This document shows positions 17,256 to 23,837 of a DNA stretch of 64,000 nt, in pieces. Both the position numbers and the translations under genes were made by a program. Under the pieces are notes generated by a model that saw only the letters and a program-made list of their open reading frames with translations, had not been told where the DNA came from and ran no database searches. This DNA comes from Geoalkalibacter_A sp034189505 (GTDB lineage: Bacteria; Desulfobacterota; Desulfuromonadia; Desulfuromonadales; Geoalkalibacteraceae), in assembly GCA_034189505.1 (NCBI GenBank), contig JAXHUR010000004.1:4757-68756 (forward strand), read 5' to 3'. Positions within the stretch are counted from its first letter, which is position 1, and each line of letters starts with the position of its first letter.

Positions 17256-17275
17256 AACCTCAGAAAATAATCTTT

Positions 17276-17368
17276 CACCACAGAGATCACGGAGAGCACA
17301 GAGGATGGCACAGAGAAAACCATAAAAAATTCTCACTTCTTGCCTCGGTGACCTCTGTGTTCTCTAGT
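17276..17368. repeat. CACAGAG-type intergenic inverted repeat
   Basis: TTCACCACAGAGATCACGGA begins the left arm and CCTCTGTGTTCTC marks the inverted right arm, about 40 bases apart. Members of the same family occur at 61861-61974 and 62651-62690. This one lies between the intact dctP and its decayed copy. Confidence 0.7.
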
Positions 17369-17426
17369 GAACGAAGTGAACGGGTGGTTCAAGTTCCTCG
17401 ACTCATCAGTACCGACCGCCTCCGCG

Positions 17427-17599
17427 CCCATCAAGTTACGCCTCGAAGCGATGCACGGCATGCTCAGCTCCTCGGTGGCTGCCGCCAATGTGGCAGAGCG
17501 GCTCGGCTTATCAATCTGGCCGAACCGGTGGTGAGTAAGTGGGGCGAGCGCATCGGTCCCCTGTATCTCCAGAAGGTTCGCGAGACTCTTGGCAACTGA
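17427..17599 (+). pseudogene. Decayed dctP remnant with internal deletion
   Basis: From 17430 one frame encodes IKLRLEAMHGMLSSSVAAAN, matching residues about 93-112 of the adjacent DctP (LKLGAVQGMLCSSVAAAN). At about 17505 the match jumps to another frame, ending NLAEPVVSKWGERIGPLYLQ and KVRETLGN before the stop at 17599, which matches the DctP C-terminus (LAAPVYEKWGRKIGEDYLAK). The middle two thirds, roughly 200 codons, and the N-terminus are missing, and the two parts are in different frames. It is therefore a remnant of a tandem dctP duplicate, not a gene. A frame open from 17252 runs through it by chance. Confidence 0.85.
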
Positions 17600-17632
17600 A
17601 CTCCGACTCTATATAATGACCGAAATTTCCGC

Positions 17633-17663
17633 GACCGGGGGCTCTGACCCCCGGTCCTTTTTT
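17633..17663 (+). terminator. Strong intrinsic terminator upstream of dctQ
   Basis: GACCGGGGG (17633-17641), loop CTCTGA, and CCCCCGGTC (17648-17656) form a perfect 9-bp stem followed by C and six T. It lies after the dctP remnant and only 10 bases before the dctQ start, so dctQM depend on read-through or on an unseen promoter. Confidence 0.9.
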
Positions 17664-17673
17664 GAGGTCCGTT

Positions 17674-18165
17674 TTGAAAAAAGTTTTCCGCATCATTGAC
17701 CGAACTCTGGCGTTTGTAGAGGAGTGGTCGCTGTTTCTGGCGGTCACAGTGGCACTGTGCACCGCCATGGCCAATGTCGTGTTGCGCAAGTTCACCGCCG
17801 ACATCAACCTCTACTGGTCAGATGAAGTGGTGCGCAAGGTTATCTTTTACACCACCTATATCGGGTGCGTCGCTGCGGTGAGGACACGCTCTCTCATCCG
17901 TATCGATGCCATCCCTCAGCTGTTTCCTGTCACCAAGCGATTTCTGACCCTGGTCAGTCACCTGGTGGTGCTGGTTTTCTGCGGCATGATGGTTCACCTC
18001 GGCGGCCAGATGACCTGGATGATGTACCAGGATGAATATGCACGCACGACCAGCCTGCAGATTCCTGAATGGATTCTCTATGCCGTGCTGCCGTTGATGG
18101 GCGTGATGATGTTTTTCCGCACCCTGGTGGTGATGGTGGAAGACTGGCGCGGGGAGATGTTCTGA
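17674..18165 (+). CDS. dctQ: TRAP transporter small membrane subunit DctQ
   Basis: A 163-residue membrane protein with four hydrophobic segments, matching the DctQ family: VVLRKFTADINLYWSDEVVRK after the first helices is the typical W-x-E/D-E region. It forms the membrane complex with DctM. There is no nearby ATG; a TTG at 17674 has AGG six bases upstream, and a TTG at 17662 lies inside the terminator T-run, so I prefer 17674. The stop overlaps the dctM ATG (TGATG), indicating coupling. Confidence 0.88.
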   Translation: MKKVFRIIDRTLAFVEEWSLFLAVTVALCTAMANVVLRKFTADINLYWSDEVVRKVIFYTTYIGCVAAVRTRSLIRIDAIPQLFPVTKRFLTLVSHLVVLVFCGMMVHLGGQMTWMMYQDEYARTTSLQIPEWILYAVLPLMGVMMFFRTLVVMVEDWRGEMF

Positions 18166-19460
18166 TGGAGAGCAGTTATCTGATTATCGGGGCACTGCTT
18201 CTCGGCCTGCTCGGTGCCACGGTGCCGGTTTTCATGGCGCTGTTTTTCACCGGCATGATCGGCCTGGTGTGGGTGGTGGGAATCGATCCTCAGATCGTGA
18301 TCGAGGTTCTCTACCGCAGCATGGACAAGTTCGCGCTGGTGGTGGTGCTTTTTTTTGTGCTGTGCGGCAACATCATGACCACCGGCAGCATCGTCGAAAA
18401 ACTGATCAAGGCCGCCAACTGCCTGGTGGGATGGCTCCCCGGCGGCCTGGCGATGGCGGGGATTCTCGCCTGCGGCTTCTTTGGCGCGATCTCCGGCTCT
18501 ACTGTGGCGACGGTGGTGGCGATCGGCGGTTTTATGATCCCGGCGCTGGTGAAAAACGGCTACGACGAGCGTTTTTCGGTCGGAGTCATGACCACCGCAC
18601 CGATCCTCGGCGTGATCATTCCGCCCTCCATTGCCATGATCCTTTACGCCATGGTGTCCAATGACGCACTGGAATCGCTGTTTCTGACCGGTTTCGTGCC
18701 CGGCCTGCTGATCATGGCGGCCATGTCCCTGTACGCCTATATCGTATGCAAGAAGGCAGGAATGCAGCCGCCGCCGCGACCGACCTTGCAGGAGACCCTC
18801 AGGATACTGCGCGAGAGTGCCTGGGCGCTGTTTCTGCCGGTGCTGATTTTCGGCGGCATTTATTCGGGGCTGTTTACCGCCAATGAAGCGGCTGTAGTGG
18901 CCTGTTTTTACGCCCTGTTCGTTGAAATCCTGATTCACCGCGATCTTAAGCTGCGCGACGTCAAGCAGGTGGTGGTTTCTTCTGCCGTGACCTCGTCGAC
19001 GCTGCTGGTGATCGTCGCCGGGGCCTCTGTTTTCGGCGAATATCTGACCTTTGAGCAGATCCCCGACAAGATTGCCAATGCGGTGGTGGCAAGCATACAG
19101 TCGCCCTGGGTCTTTCTGCTGGCAGTGAACATCCTGCTGCTGCTGATCGGCATGTTCATGGACATCATTTCCGCCACGCTGATCCTGACTCCTATTTTTC
19201 TGCCGCTGCTGGCCAAGTTCGGCATCGACACCATGCATTTCGGCCTGTTGATGACCATCAATCTCGGCATCGGCTACTGCACGCCGCCGCTGGGGGTGAG
19301 CCTGTATATTTCAGGCGCGACCGTGAACCGCAACCTGCTGTACGTATCGCGCGCCGTCATGCCTTTTCTGCTGATTCAGATCGCCATTCTGCTGCTGCTG
19401 ACTTTCTGGCCGGATCTGGTGCTGCTGCTGCCACGCCTGGTTTATGGATACGGCGGCTGA
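18165..19460 (+). CDS. dctM: TRAP transporter large membrane subunit DctM
   Basis: A 431-residue polytopic membrane protein with about twelve hydrophobic segments. Family marks include GFFGAISGSTVATVVAIG, the GVIIPPSIAMILYAM loop and, in the second half, LLIGMFMDIISATLIL with TPIFLPLLAKFGID, then GYCTPPLGVSLYISG. It carries substrate together with Na+ symport in this family. The ATG shares a base with the dctQ stop; a frame open from 18069 is overlap only. The universal stress protein gene follows after 18 bases, so it is probably in the same transcript. Confidence 0.94.
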   Translation: MESSYLIIGALLLGLLGATVPVFMALFFTGMIGLVWVVGIDPQIVIEVLYRSMDKFALVVVLFFVLCGNIMTTGSIVEKLIKAANCLVGWLPGGLAMAGILACGFFGAISGSTVATVVAIGGFMIPALVKNGYDERFSVGVMTTAPILGVIIPPSIAMILYAMVSNDALESLFLTGFVPGLLIMAAMSLYAYIVCKKAGMQPPPRPTLQETLRILRESAWALFLPVLIFGGIYSGLFTANEAAVVACFYALFVEILIHRDLKLRDVKQVVVSSAVTSSTLLVIVAGASVFGEYLTFEQIPDKIANAVVASIQSPWVFLLAVNILLLLIGMFMDIISATLILTPIFLPLLAKFGIDTMHFGLLMTINLGIGYCTPPLGVSLYISGATVNRNLLYVSRAVMPFLLIQIAILLLLTFWPDLVLLLPRLVYGYGG

Positions 19461-19478
19461 TTTTTGCCGGAGCTCATC

Positions 19479-19904
19479 ATGGACGCAAAAGTTCTCATTC
19501 CTCTTGATGATTCACCCACATCGGCCGCCACAATTGATTATGTGCTGGCTCACCCGGCGCGTTTCGCCTCTCCGTTGATTCTGCTGCATGTGATCGATGT
19601 GGACAAGCTGGCCTATCGGATGATCCCTGATTTTCAGCTCAATATGGTCAAGGAGCGGGCACGGCAGTCGGGGGAGGAGTTTCTGGCTGAACAGCTGCAG
19701 CGAGTGAGTGATGCGGGTTTGCAGGCGCGCACCCGTCTCGAGACCGGCAGCCCGCGCAAGGTCATCCCGCGAGTCGCGGAGGAGGAAGAGGTGGGGATGC
19801 TGGTGATCGGCCGCAGCCACGCCGGCGAGATCCGCGACGTGCTGTTCGGCTCGGTCACCAACTATGTGCTGCACCAGGTGCGATGTCCGGTGCTACTGAT
19901 CTGA
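19479..19904 (+). CDS. Universal stress protein (UspA family)
   Basis: A 141-residue single Usp domain: KVLIPLDDSPTSAATIDYVL at the N-terminus, ILLHVIDVDK, and the nucleotide-binding end MLVIGRSHAGEIRDVLFGSV with TNYVLHQVRCPVLLI. The G-x2-G-x9-G-(S/T) pattern for ATP binding is close to complete. A GGAG six bases before the ATG at 19479 supports this start over a TTG at 19464. Usp genes often follow TRAP transporter genes, as in TeaABC-TeaD, where the Usp protein regulates transport. It converges on the superoxide reductase gene. Confidence 0.9.
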   Translation: MDAKVLIPLDDSPTSAATIDYVLAHPARFASPLILLHVIDVDKLAYRMIPDFQLNMVKERARQSGEEFLAEQLQRVSDAGLQARTRLETGSPRKVIPRVAEEEEVGMLVIGRSHAGEIRDVLFGSVTNYVLHQVRCPVLLI

Positions 19905-19924
19905 TCGATCTGCAACAGAGACCT

Positions 19925-20410
19925 TCACTCGGCAAGGGCGATCTGTTTGCGGCTCTCCCACAGCCCGTGGAGGTTGCAGTACTCACGCACCACAAGCGTG
20001 ACCGGCTTGTCGGTTTTAAGCGTGAAGCGGGCGCGCGGCTCATTGAACTGATGTGAAAAATCGACCCGTCCTGCCGGCTCGTTGCCGACATAGAGCTGCA
20101 CCATCTGAATATAATGCGTCGCTCCCATGGGGTGCACGATCTCGCCCACGGTAATCGTCACCTCGAAAGGCTCGCCGGATTTGACTTTGTCCGGCGCCTC
20201 GATGACCGGCGCATGTTTTTTTTCCAGCGTCGTCTTTTCCTCGGGATTTGCGACCCGGTTGATGTTGGCGAACAGTTCCTTGTCGACATCGTAGTATCCC
20301 TGGAAGTCCTTCTCCTTCTGCGCCAGCACCTGATTGGCCGCAAGCAGCACGCCGCCAGCCGTCAATGCGCTGCGTACCATGAAATCCCTGCGTTGCAAAG
20401 GCTTGTTCAT
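19925..20410 (-). CDS. Superoxide reductase (neelaredoxin type), Tat-exported
   Basis: A 161-residue protein. A twin-arginine signal, LQRRDFMVRSALTAGGVLLA, covers the N-terminus with cleavage near residue 31. The mature part is the desulfoferrodoxin iron centre II domain: His in EKKHAPVIEAP, two His in VHPMGATHYIQ, and Cys plus His in REYCNLHGLW form the Fe(His)4Cys site. There is no N-terminal rubredoxin-like centre I, so it is the neelaredoxin class. It reduces superoxide to peroxide, here in the periplasm. A GGGAGG site precedes the ATG at 20410. The Tat substrate fits the tat genes at 37880-39008. Divergent from the candidate selenoprotein. Confidence 0.9.
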   Translation of the reverse strand: MNKPLQRRDFMVRSALTAGGVLLAANQVLAQKEKDFQGYYDVDKELFANINRVANPEEKTTLEKKHAPVIEAPDKVKSGEPFEVTITVGEIVHPMGATHYIQMVQLYVGNEPAGRVDFSHQFNEPRARFTLKTDKPVTLVVREYCNLHGLWESRKQIALAE

Positions 20411-20447
20411 AATAAATTCCTCCCTGATAGGTTTCATTGGACTTTTT

Positions 20448-20483
20448 AACGCTGAGGCGCGGAGAGGCAAGGGCCTCTGCGTT
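20448..20483. repeat. GCAGAGG-type hairpin in superoxide reductase leader
   Basis: On the minus strand AACGC-A-GAGGC pairs with GCCTC-A-GCGTT, giving two 5-bp stems around an A:A mismatch. It belongs to the same repeat class as the one around the 6516-6615 gap and lies between the superoxide reductase promoter and its start codon, so it would be transcribed. Confidence 0.65.
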
Positions 20484-20505
20484 AGATTTGTGATCTTGCC
20501 ACAGG

Positions 20506-20533
20506 ACTATAGCGTGCTCCGGACAAACGTCAA
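20506..20533 (-). promoter_or_regulatory. Sigma-70 promoter of superoxide reductase
   Basis: Reading on the minus strand, TTGACG (20533-20528), a 16-base spacer and TATAGT (20511-20506). The -35 box is part of the palindrome GTCAAGCGCTTGAC (20529-20542) that also contains most of the -35 of the divergent promoter. Confidence 0.75.
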
Positions 20534-20537
20534 GCGC

Positions 20538-20565
20538 TTGACAAGTATTCAAATATCGATATAGA
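20538..20565 (+). promoter_or_regulatory. Sigma-70 promoter of candidate selenoprotein gene
   Basis: TTGACA (20538-20543), a 16-base spacer and TATAGA (20560-20565) lie 27 bases before the ATG at 20593. The two divergent -35 boxes are only four bases apart, so two polymerases could hardly bind at once. Confidence 0.75.
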
Positions 20566-20592
20566 TTGAAGGGAAGCAAAAAGGAGATTTTT

Positions 20593-20766
20593 ATGAATGA
20601 AATATTGATTCTGCTGGGAGTTGTGGCCATTTGGTTCGTGCTCAACCGCTGGATTCTGCCGCGCCTCGGCGTGCCCACCTGAATGTCGGGCAGCTGCGAT
20701 CTTCCCGTGCGGAAGAAAAAGACTGAGGATAAAGATGTGATAAAAGTTAAAAAAACAAATGGATAG
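20593..20766 (+). CDS. Candidate 57-residue membrane selenoprotein (UGA at codon 30)
   Basis: The ATG at 20593 has AAGGAG seven bases upstream and a good promoter. Codons 1-29 encode a short N-terminus, one membrane helix (ILILLGVVAIWFVL) and NRWILPRLGVPT. Codon 30 is TGA (20680-20682). The frame then continues MSGSCDLPVRKKKTEDKD to a TAG at 20764-20766, giving a charged tail. Thr-Sec-Met-Ser-Gly-Ser-Cys would be a redox-type U-x4-C motif. A hairpin 18 bases after the UGA fits a bacterial SECIS. If UGA is a true stop the product is a 29-residue membrane peptide. I recall similar short proteins with Cys at this place but cannot confirm it here. Confidence 0.6.
20701..20715 (+). promoter_or_regulatory. 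Candidate SECIS hairpin
   Basis: CTTCC (20701-20705), loop CGTGC and GGAAG (20711-20715) form a perfect 5-bp stem. The loop begins 23 bases after the in-frame TGA and has G in its second position, within the published range for bacterial SECIS elements. It lies inside the extended reading frame. Confidence 0.5.
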
Positions 20767-20804
20767 AGATGCTATAAAAAGTTTGTGACGTTCTCGAGAT
20801 ATCA

Positions 20805-21150
20805 TTACTCAATCCCCGCGATCTTCCGGATTCTGTTGATTACAACCGTAGCTCTTTTCTGACTGGCAGCGTCAGGTGGAAGATGGCCGGGCAGAGCGTC
20901 CAGAAACTCTGTATTTCGTAAAAGGCCGTGCGATTTTTCTCAGGGTTTCTCCCAGTCGGTAGTATTCGGAACTGCTTCCGATTTCGACAATGACATCGAC
21001 ATCCAGAGTCGGCCGTACATCCGGAGCCGCTTCGTCGGTAATCAGCAGAGTTGTGGCAGCACCTCCCAGAAAAACCACTTGCCCCCGCAATTCGCCAAGG
21101 CGCTCTGCAACGTGGCGGACCATCTCCAGATTTCCAGCGGCTATTTTCAA
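20805..21150 (-). pseudogene. Nucleotidyltransferase-like gene with internal deletion
   Basis: From the ATG at 21150 the frame encodes an N-terminal nucleotidyltransferase fold: VVFLGGAATTLLITDEAA and RPTLDVDVIVEI (G-G-x-A plus D-x-D type motif), up to about residue 72. The frame then ends at a stop near 20872 without conserved sequence. In another frame a family-like C-terminus appears, SHGLLRNTEFLDALPGHLPP and KRATVVINRIRKIAG, ending at a TAA at 20805-20807. The middle, perhaps 80-100 codons, is missing. I therefore call it a broken gene. Intact relatives (AbiEii-like) are encoded with the winged-helix protein found directly upstream here, which overlaps this start. Confidence 0.75.
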
Positions 21151-21662
21151 GGCCTCTTCTCCAAGCGTAATTTAAGTTCTTTCACAGCCAGTTCCCTTTC
21201 ACGTGCCCGACCCTCACGGATGGCATCCACCAACGCGAGCAGTTCGTAAAGATTTCTGTCACAGGCAGCCGCTTTCGGAACAGATTTGTACAGGGGGGAA
21301 AATTCGTATCCCCGCACGGGACCATCCGCATCGGGCCAAACAGGAGGTGGGTCCTTGGATAGGGCAAAATACTCCTTCAGTGGCGGCGCTGCATGTGAGG
21401 TGGGAATTCCTCTTGTCAGAGGACCGCGGATCGGTGGAAAGGCATACTTGACCCCGTGAACCAGAAATTCTTCAAGAGCCTTGACCAGCGGGATATTCCG
21501 GCTCACATCAAATAGCCGCGCCATTGTAGCCCTCTTTATTCCACTGTGAGTTTCCGATGGACTCATGAACAGCTCGTTAGCCAGGCCATTGTAAGACCAA
21601 GGTTTGGCACCCATGGTGACGAGCTTAAGGAGAATGAGGATGTCTTGAGGTTTGAGTACCAT
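21147..21662 (-). CDS. Winged-helix protein, partner of nucleotidyltransferase
   Basis: A 171-residue protein that I recognise as a family but without known function. The N-terminal third is helix-turn-helix like: LKPQDILILLKLVTMGAKPW, SYNGLANELFMSPSETHSGI, KRATMARLF. The middle has the conserved LEEFLVHGVKYAFPPIRGP and TRGIPTSHAAPPL. The C-terminus is charged and helical. It is typically encoded with a nucleotidyltransferase-like gene, as here (4-base overlap), in a possible toxin-antitoxin-like pair; that role is inference. No Shine-Dalgarno is visible; instead a perfect 23-bp palindrome lies 8 bases before the ATG, so the mRNA may be leaderless or the protein may repress itself. Confidence 0.72.
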   Translation of the reverse strand: MVLKPQDILILLKLVTMGAKPWSYNGLANELFMSPSETHSGIKRATMARLFDVSRNIPLVKALEEFLVHGVKYAFPPIRGPLTRGIPTSHAAPPLKEYFALSKDPPPVWPDADGPVRGYEFSPLYKSVPKAAACDRNLYELLALVDAIREGRARERELAVKELKLRLEKRP

Positions 21663-21670
21663 GACTATAT

Positions 21671-21693
21671 GCTATTCGCGAATCGCGAATAGC
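21671..21693. promoter_or_regulatory. Perfect 23-bp palindrome, probable operator
   Basis: Arm GCTATTCGCG, centre AAT, then CGCGAATAGC. It ends 8 bases upstream of the winged-helix start codon on the minus strand, where a polymerase or ribosome would sit, so autorepression by that protein is the simplest reading. Confidence 0.75.
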
Positions 21694-21837
21694 ACAAGAA
21701 ATTTTTTCTTTCGGGTTCGAAAATTTTCGTGAGAGGGCGTTCGTCTTACAGGTTGGCGATGCATCAAACTGGGGGGAGGCAGTATGTTCGAAGAATGGGC
21801 ATTGACTATTGGCCCGCTGTCACACAAATAGATTGTA
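21694..21837. other. Short intergenic stretch without clear gene
   Basis: A 15-codon frame with a purine-rich GGGGGGAGG upstream (21784-21831, +) is the only coding-like item, and it has no other support. No terminator is obvious for the cardiolipin synthase gene that ends at 21838. Confidence 0.5.
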
Positions 21838-23274
21838 TCAGAGGTAGGGAGAAAACAGCTTGAAGAAGCTGGTCCACAGCCGCCGCAGCATCGGGCGGCT
21901 GTCTATCTCATAGACCGTGGTGCGGTCGGAAATGCTGATGATGCTGTCGCAGTGATCTTTGAGTTGTTTCACCAGAGTGCTGGAATAGATTTCGACATTG
22001 AATTCGAAATTTAGGCGCAGGCTGCGCGGATCGAGGTTGGCGGAGCCCACCAGGGCATAGTCATTGTCCACCAGCAGCAGCTTGCTGTGAACGAACGGCG
22101 GCGGCTGAAAATAGATGCGCGTACCGTAGCGTGCCAGCTCCCATACATAGGCTTCTGTCGCCCAGCCGACAAAAGGCAGGTTGTTCTGACGCGGAAGGAT
22201 CACATCCACCTTCACGCCACGTAGCGCCGCGGAGTTGATGGCGGAGACCAGTGCGCGGTTGGGGATGAAATAGGGGGTCATGATGCAGATCCGTTCCCGC
22301 GCGCAGTTGAGAGCACCGATGACGATCCAGTGAAGCTTTTCAAAGTCTTCGTTGGGGCCGGCACTGATTCCACGGCAGAAAGCTTCACCATGGGGGATCG
22401 CCTCGGGAATGCGTGACGGGGTCACCCGCTCGCGGGTTGCAAACCCCCAATCCTCAAGGAATGCGTCCTGCAGATGGGCGACTGTCGGTCCTTCGATTTT
22501 AAAGTGAATATCCACCACGCGATGCTTGTTGTGCGTGTCGGCCGCCAGATGGCGGTCGCCGATATTCATCCCTCCGGTAAATCCGATTTCATCATCCACC
22601 ACCAGAATCTTTCGATGATTGCGCATGTTGAAATAAATGCCCCGTCCCGACAGAGAGGGAGGTAGAAATCGAGCGACATGGACCTTTGAGCCGCGTAATA
22701 ATTTGCGGGCAAGGGGCAGGGAGTAACATTCGCCCAGCGCATCCACCAGCACCCTTACCGTGACGCCCCGGTCGGCGGCGGTGCGCAGGGCATCGGCGAA
22801 TTCGCGTCCCACGGTGTTGCTTTCGAAAATATAGGTGGCCAGATGAACGCTCTCACGCGCATTGCGAATGGCGTCAAGCATGGCGGGATAGGCCTGCTCG
22901 CCATTGAACAGCACAGTGATGTGGTTGCTGGGGCAGAGAGGGCGTCGGGTGACCGCGTCGGAAAGGCTCAACAGAGCCTGGAAATTCTCATGGCGGAAGG
23001 GAAGGGTTTCGGCAATCTCCGGCGACCAGGGGCAGAACTCGGGTTCGGTCCAGGGCAGTCCCTGCCCCCGGGTCTGCCAGTCGCGGGCGCGCGAACGGAT
23101 GCGGTTGACCCCGAACAGCCAGTAAAAAAGAGGACCGATGCCGGGAACGGCCAGGTTGGTCACGATCCAGCCCAGCGCGGCTCGCGGATCGAGTTTGTTG
23201 AGCAGCGCGTGCCCCGCCGAAAAAACGCCGAGGCCGTTAAGGATAAGCCAAAGGGTGGTTGAAAGCAAAGAGTG
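21838..23274 (-). CDS. cls: Cardiolipin synthase (phospholipase D type), 5' end in gap
   Basis: About 478 residues are visible. Two N-terminal membrane segments (LWLILNGLGVFSAGHALL and TNLAVPGIGPLFYWLFGVN) precede two phospholipase D HKD motifs: NHRKILVVDDEIGFTGGMNI near the middle and VHSKLLLVDNDYALVGSANL near the C-terminus. It should join two phosphatidylglycerol molecules into cardiolipin at the inner membrane. The frame is open into the 100-N gap, so the start codon is not visible; few residues are likely to be missing because the first membrane segment is present. The zinc-ribbon sequence on the other side of the gap is in the same nominal frame, but gap length is arbitrary. Confidence 0.9.
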   Translation of the reverse strand, partial: HSLLSTTLWLILNGLGVFSAGHALLNKLDPRAALGWIVTNLAVPGIGPLFYWLFGVNRIRSRARDWQTRGQGLPWTEPEFCPWSPEIAETLPFRHENFQALLSLSDAVTRRPLCPSNHITVLFNGEQAYPAMLDAIRNARESVHLATYIFESNTVGREFADALRTAADRGVTVRVLVDALGECYSLPLARKLLRGSKVHVARFLPPSLSGRGIYFNMRNHRKILVVDDEIGFTGGMNIGDRHLAADTHNKHRVVDIHFKIEGPTVAHLQDAFLEDWGFATRERVTPSRIPEAIPHGEAFCRGISAGPNEDFEKLHWIVIGALNCARERICIMTPYFIPNRALVSAINSAALRGVKVDVILPRQNNLPFVGWATEAYVWELARYGTRIYFQPPPFVHSKLLLVDNDYALVGSANLDPRSLRLNFEFNVEIYSSTLVKQLKDHCDSIISISDRTTVYEIDSRPMLRRLWTSFFKLFSPYL

Positions 23275-23374
23275 NNNNNNNNNNNNNNNNNNNNNNNNNN
23301 NNNNNNNNNNNNNNNNNNNNNNNNNNNNNNNNNNNNNNNNNNNNNNNNNNNNNNNNNNNNNNNNNNNNNNNNNN
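23275..23374. other. Scaffold gap (100 N)
   Basis: Exactly 100 unknown bases between the zinc-ribbon gene and cls. Its real size is unknown, so the apparent in-frame fusion across it is not evidence for one protein. Confidence 1.
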
Positions 23375-23706
23375 TAGCGCCGCAAGCTGGTGGCGCAGCG
23401 GGGGCAGGTCAGCATGCTGGTTGAGGGTACACGGTGTCCGCAGGTCGGGCAGTTGAAAAAGTATTTGCAGAATTTGCACTGAATTTCAGACAGACCCTGG
23501 CGTTTTTTGCACTTGGGGCAGATCCGATACATTTTGCGTTTTTCAATGTAATCAGCGAACAAAAGGCCGCAGCGGGGGCAGGCCTCGAGTCCGCGGCTTG
23601 AGATACGGGTGTCGCAATTGGGGTTGGGGCAGACGAAGACAGTTTTGCAGTGGCTGCACCAGAACTTTCCTTTCTGGGGTTGTTTGCAGACAGGGCATTT
23701 TTCCAT
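23375..23706 (-). CDS. Multi-zinc-ribbon protein, 3' end in gap
   Basis: About 110 residues are visible from the ATG at 23706, which has GAGGTGG upstream. The sequence is a chain of CxxC pairs: MEKCPVCKQPQ, WCSHCKTVF, a CPNPNC knuckle, ACPRCGLLFADY, RICPKCKKRQG, CKFCKYFFNCPTCGHR and TCPRCATSLRR. That makes about seven knuckles, enough for three or four zinc ribbons. The function is unknown; such proteins bind nucleic acids or act as membrane-protein assembly factors. The C-terminus is lost in the gap. It may be a separate gene followed by cls in one operon, or less likely one fused protein. Confidence 0.75.
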
Positions 23707-23778
23707 GGAATCCACCTCTTCTAACGGCAATAGAATTGACAGCTCACGGCACTGCGACAGGTGCATGAGTTATCTCAA

Positions 23779-23810
23779 TAAAAAACCGGGCCCCCGCAGG
23801 GACCCGGTTT
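23779..23810 (-). terminator. Intrinsic terminator of rubrerythrin gene
   Basis: On the minus strand an ACCGGGtCCC arm pairs imperfectly with GGGGgCCCGGT and is followed by TTTTTT (plus-strand A run at 23780-23785). It lies about 30 bases after the rubrerythrin stop. Confidence 0.75.
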
Positions 23811-23837
23811 CTGGTCGTCGCGTTTATGGGGTTAAGG

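Noticed and set aside
17252..17599. 115-codon frame taken as a gene
   Set aside because: It starts in a repeat, joins sequence from two frames of a dctP remnant and only its end resembles a protein. It is described as a pseudogene.
21784..21831. 15-codon frame with a purine-rich upstream site
   Set aside because: Nothing supports translation other than the purine run. No promoter is visible and the frame has no recognisable feature.
21838..23706. Single zinc-ribbon plus cardiolipin synthase fusion protein
   Set aside because: The join lies in a 100-N gap of arbitrary length, so frame continuity has no weight. Two genes are the more likely reading.
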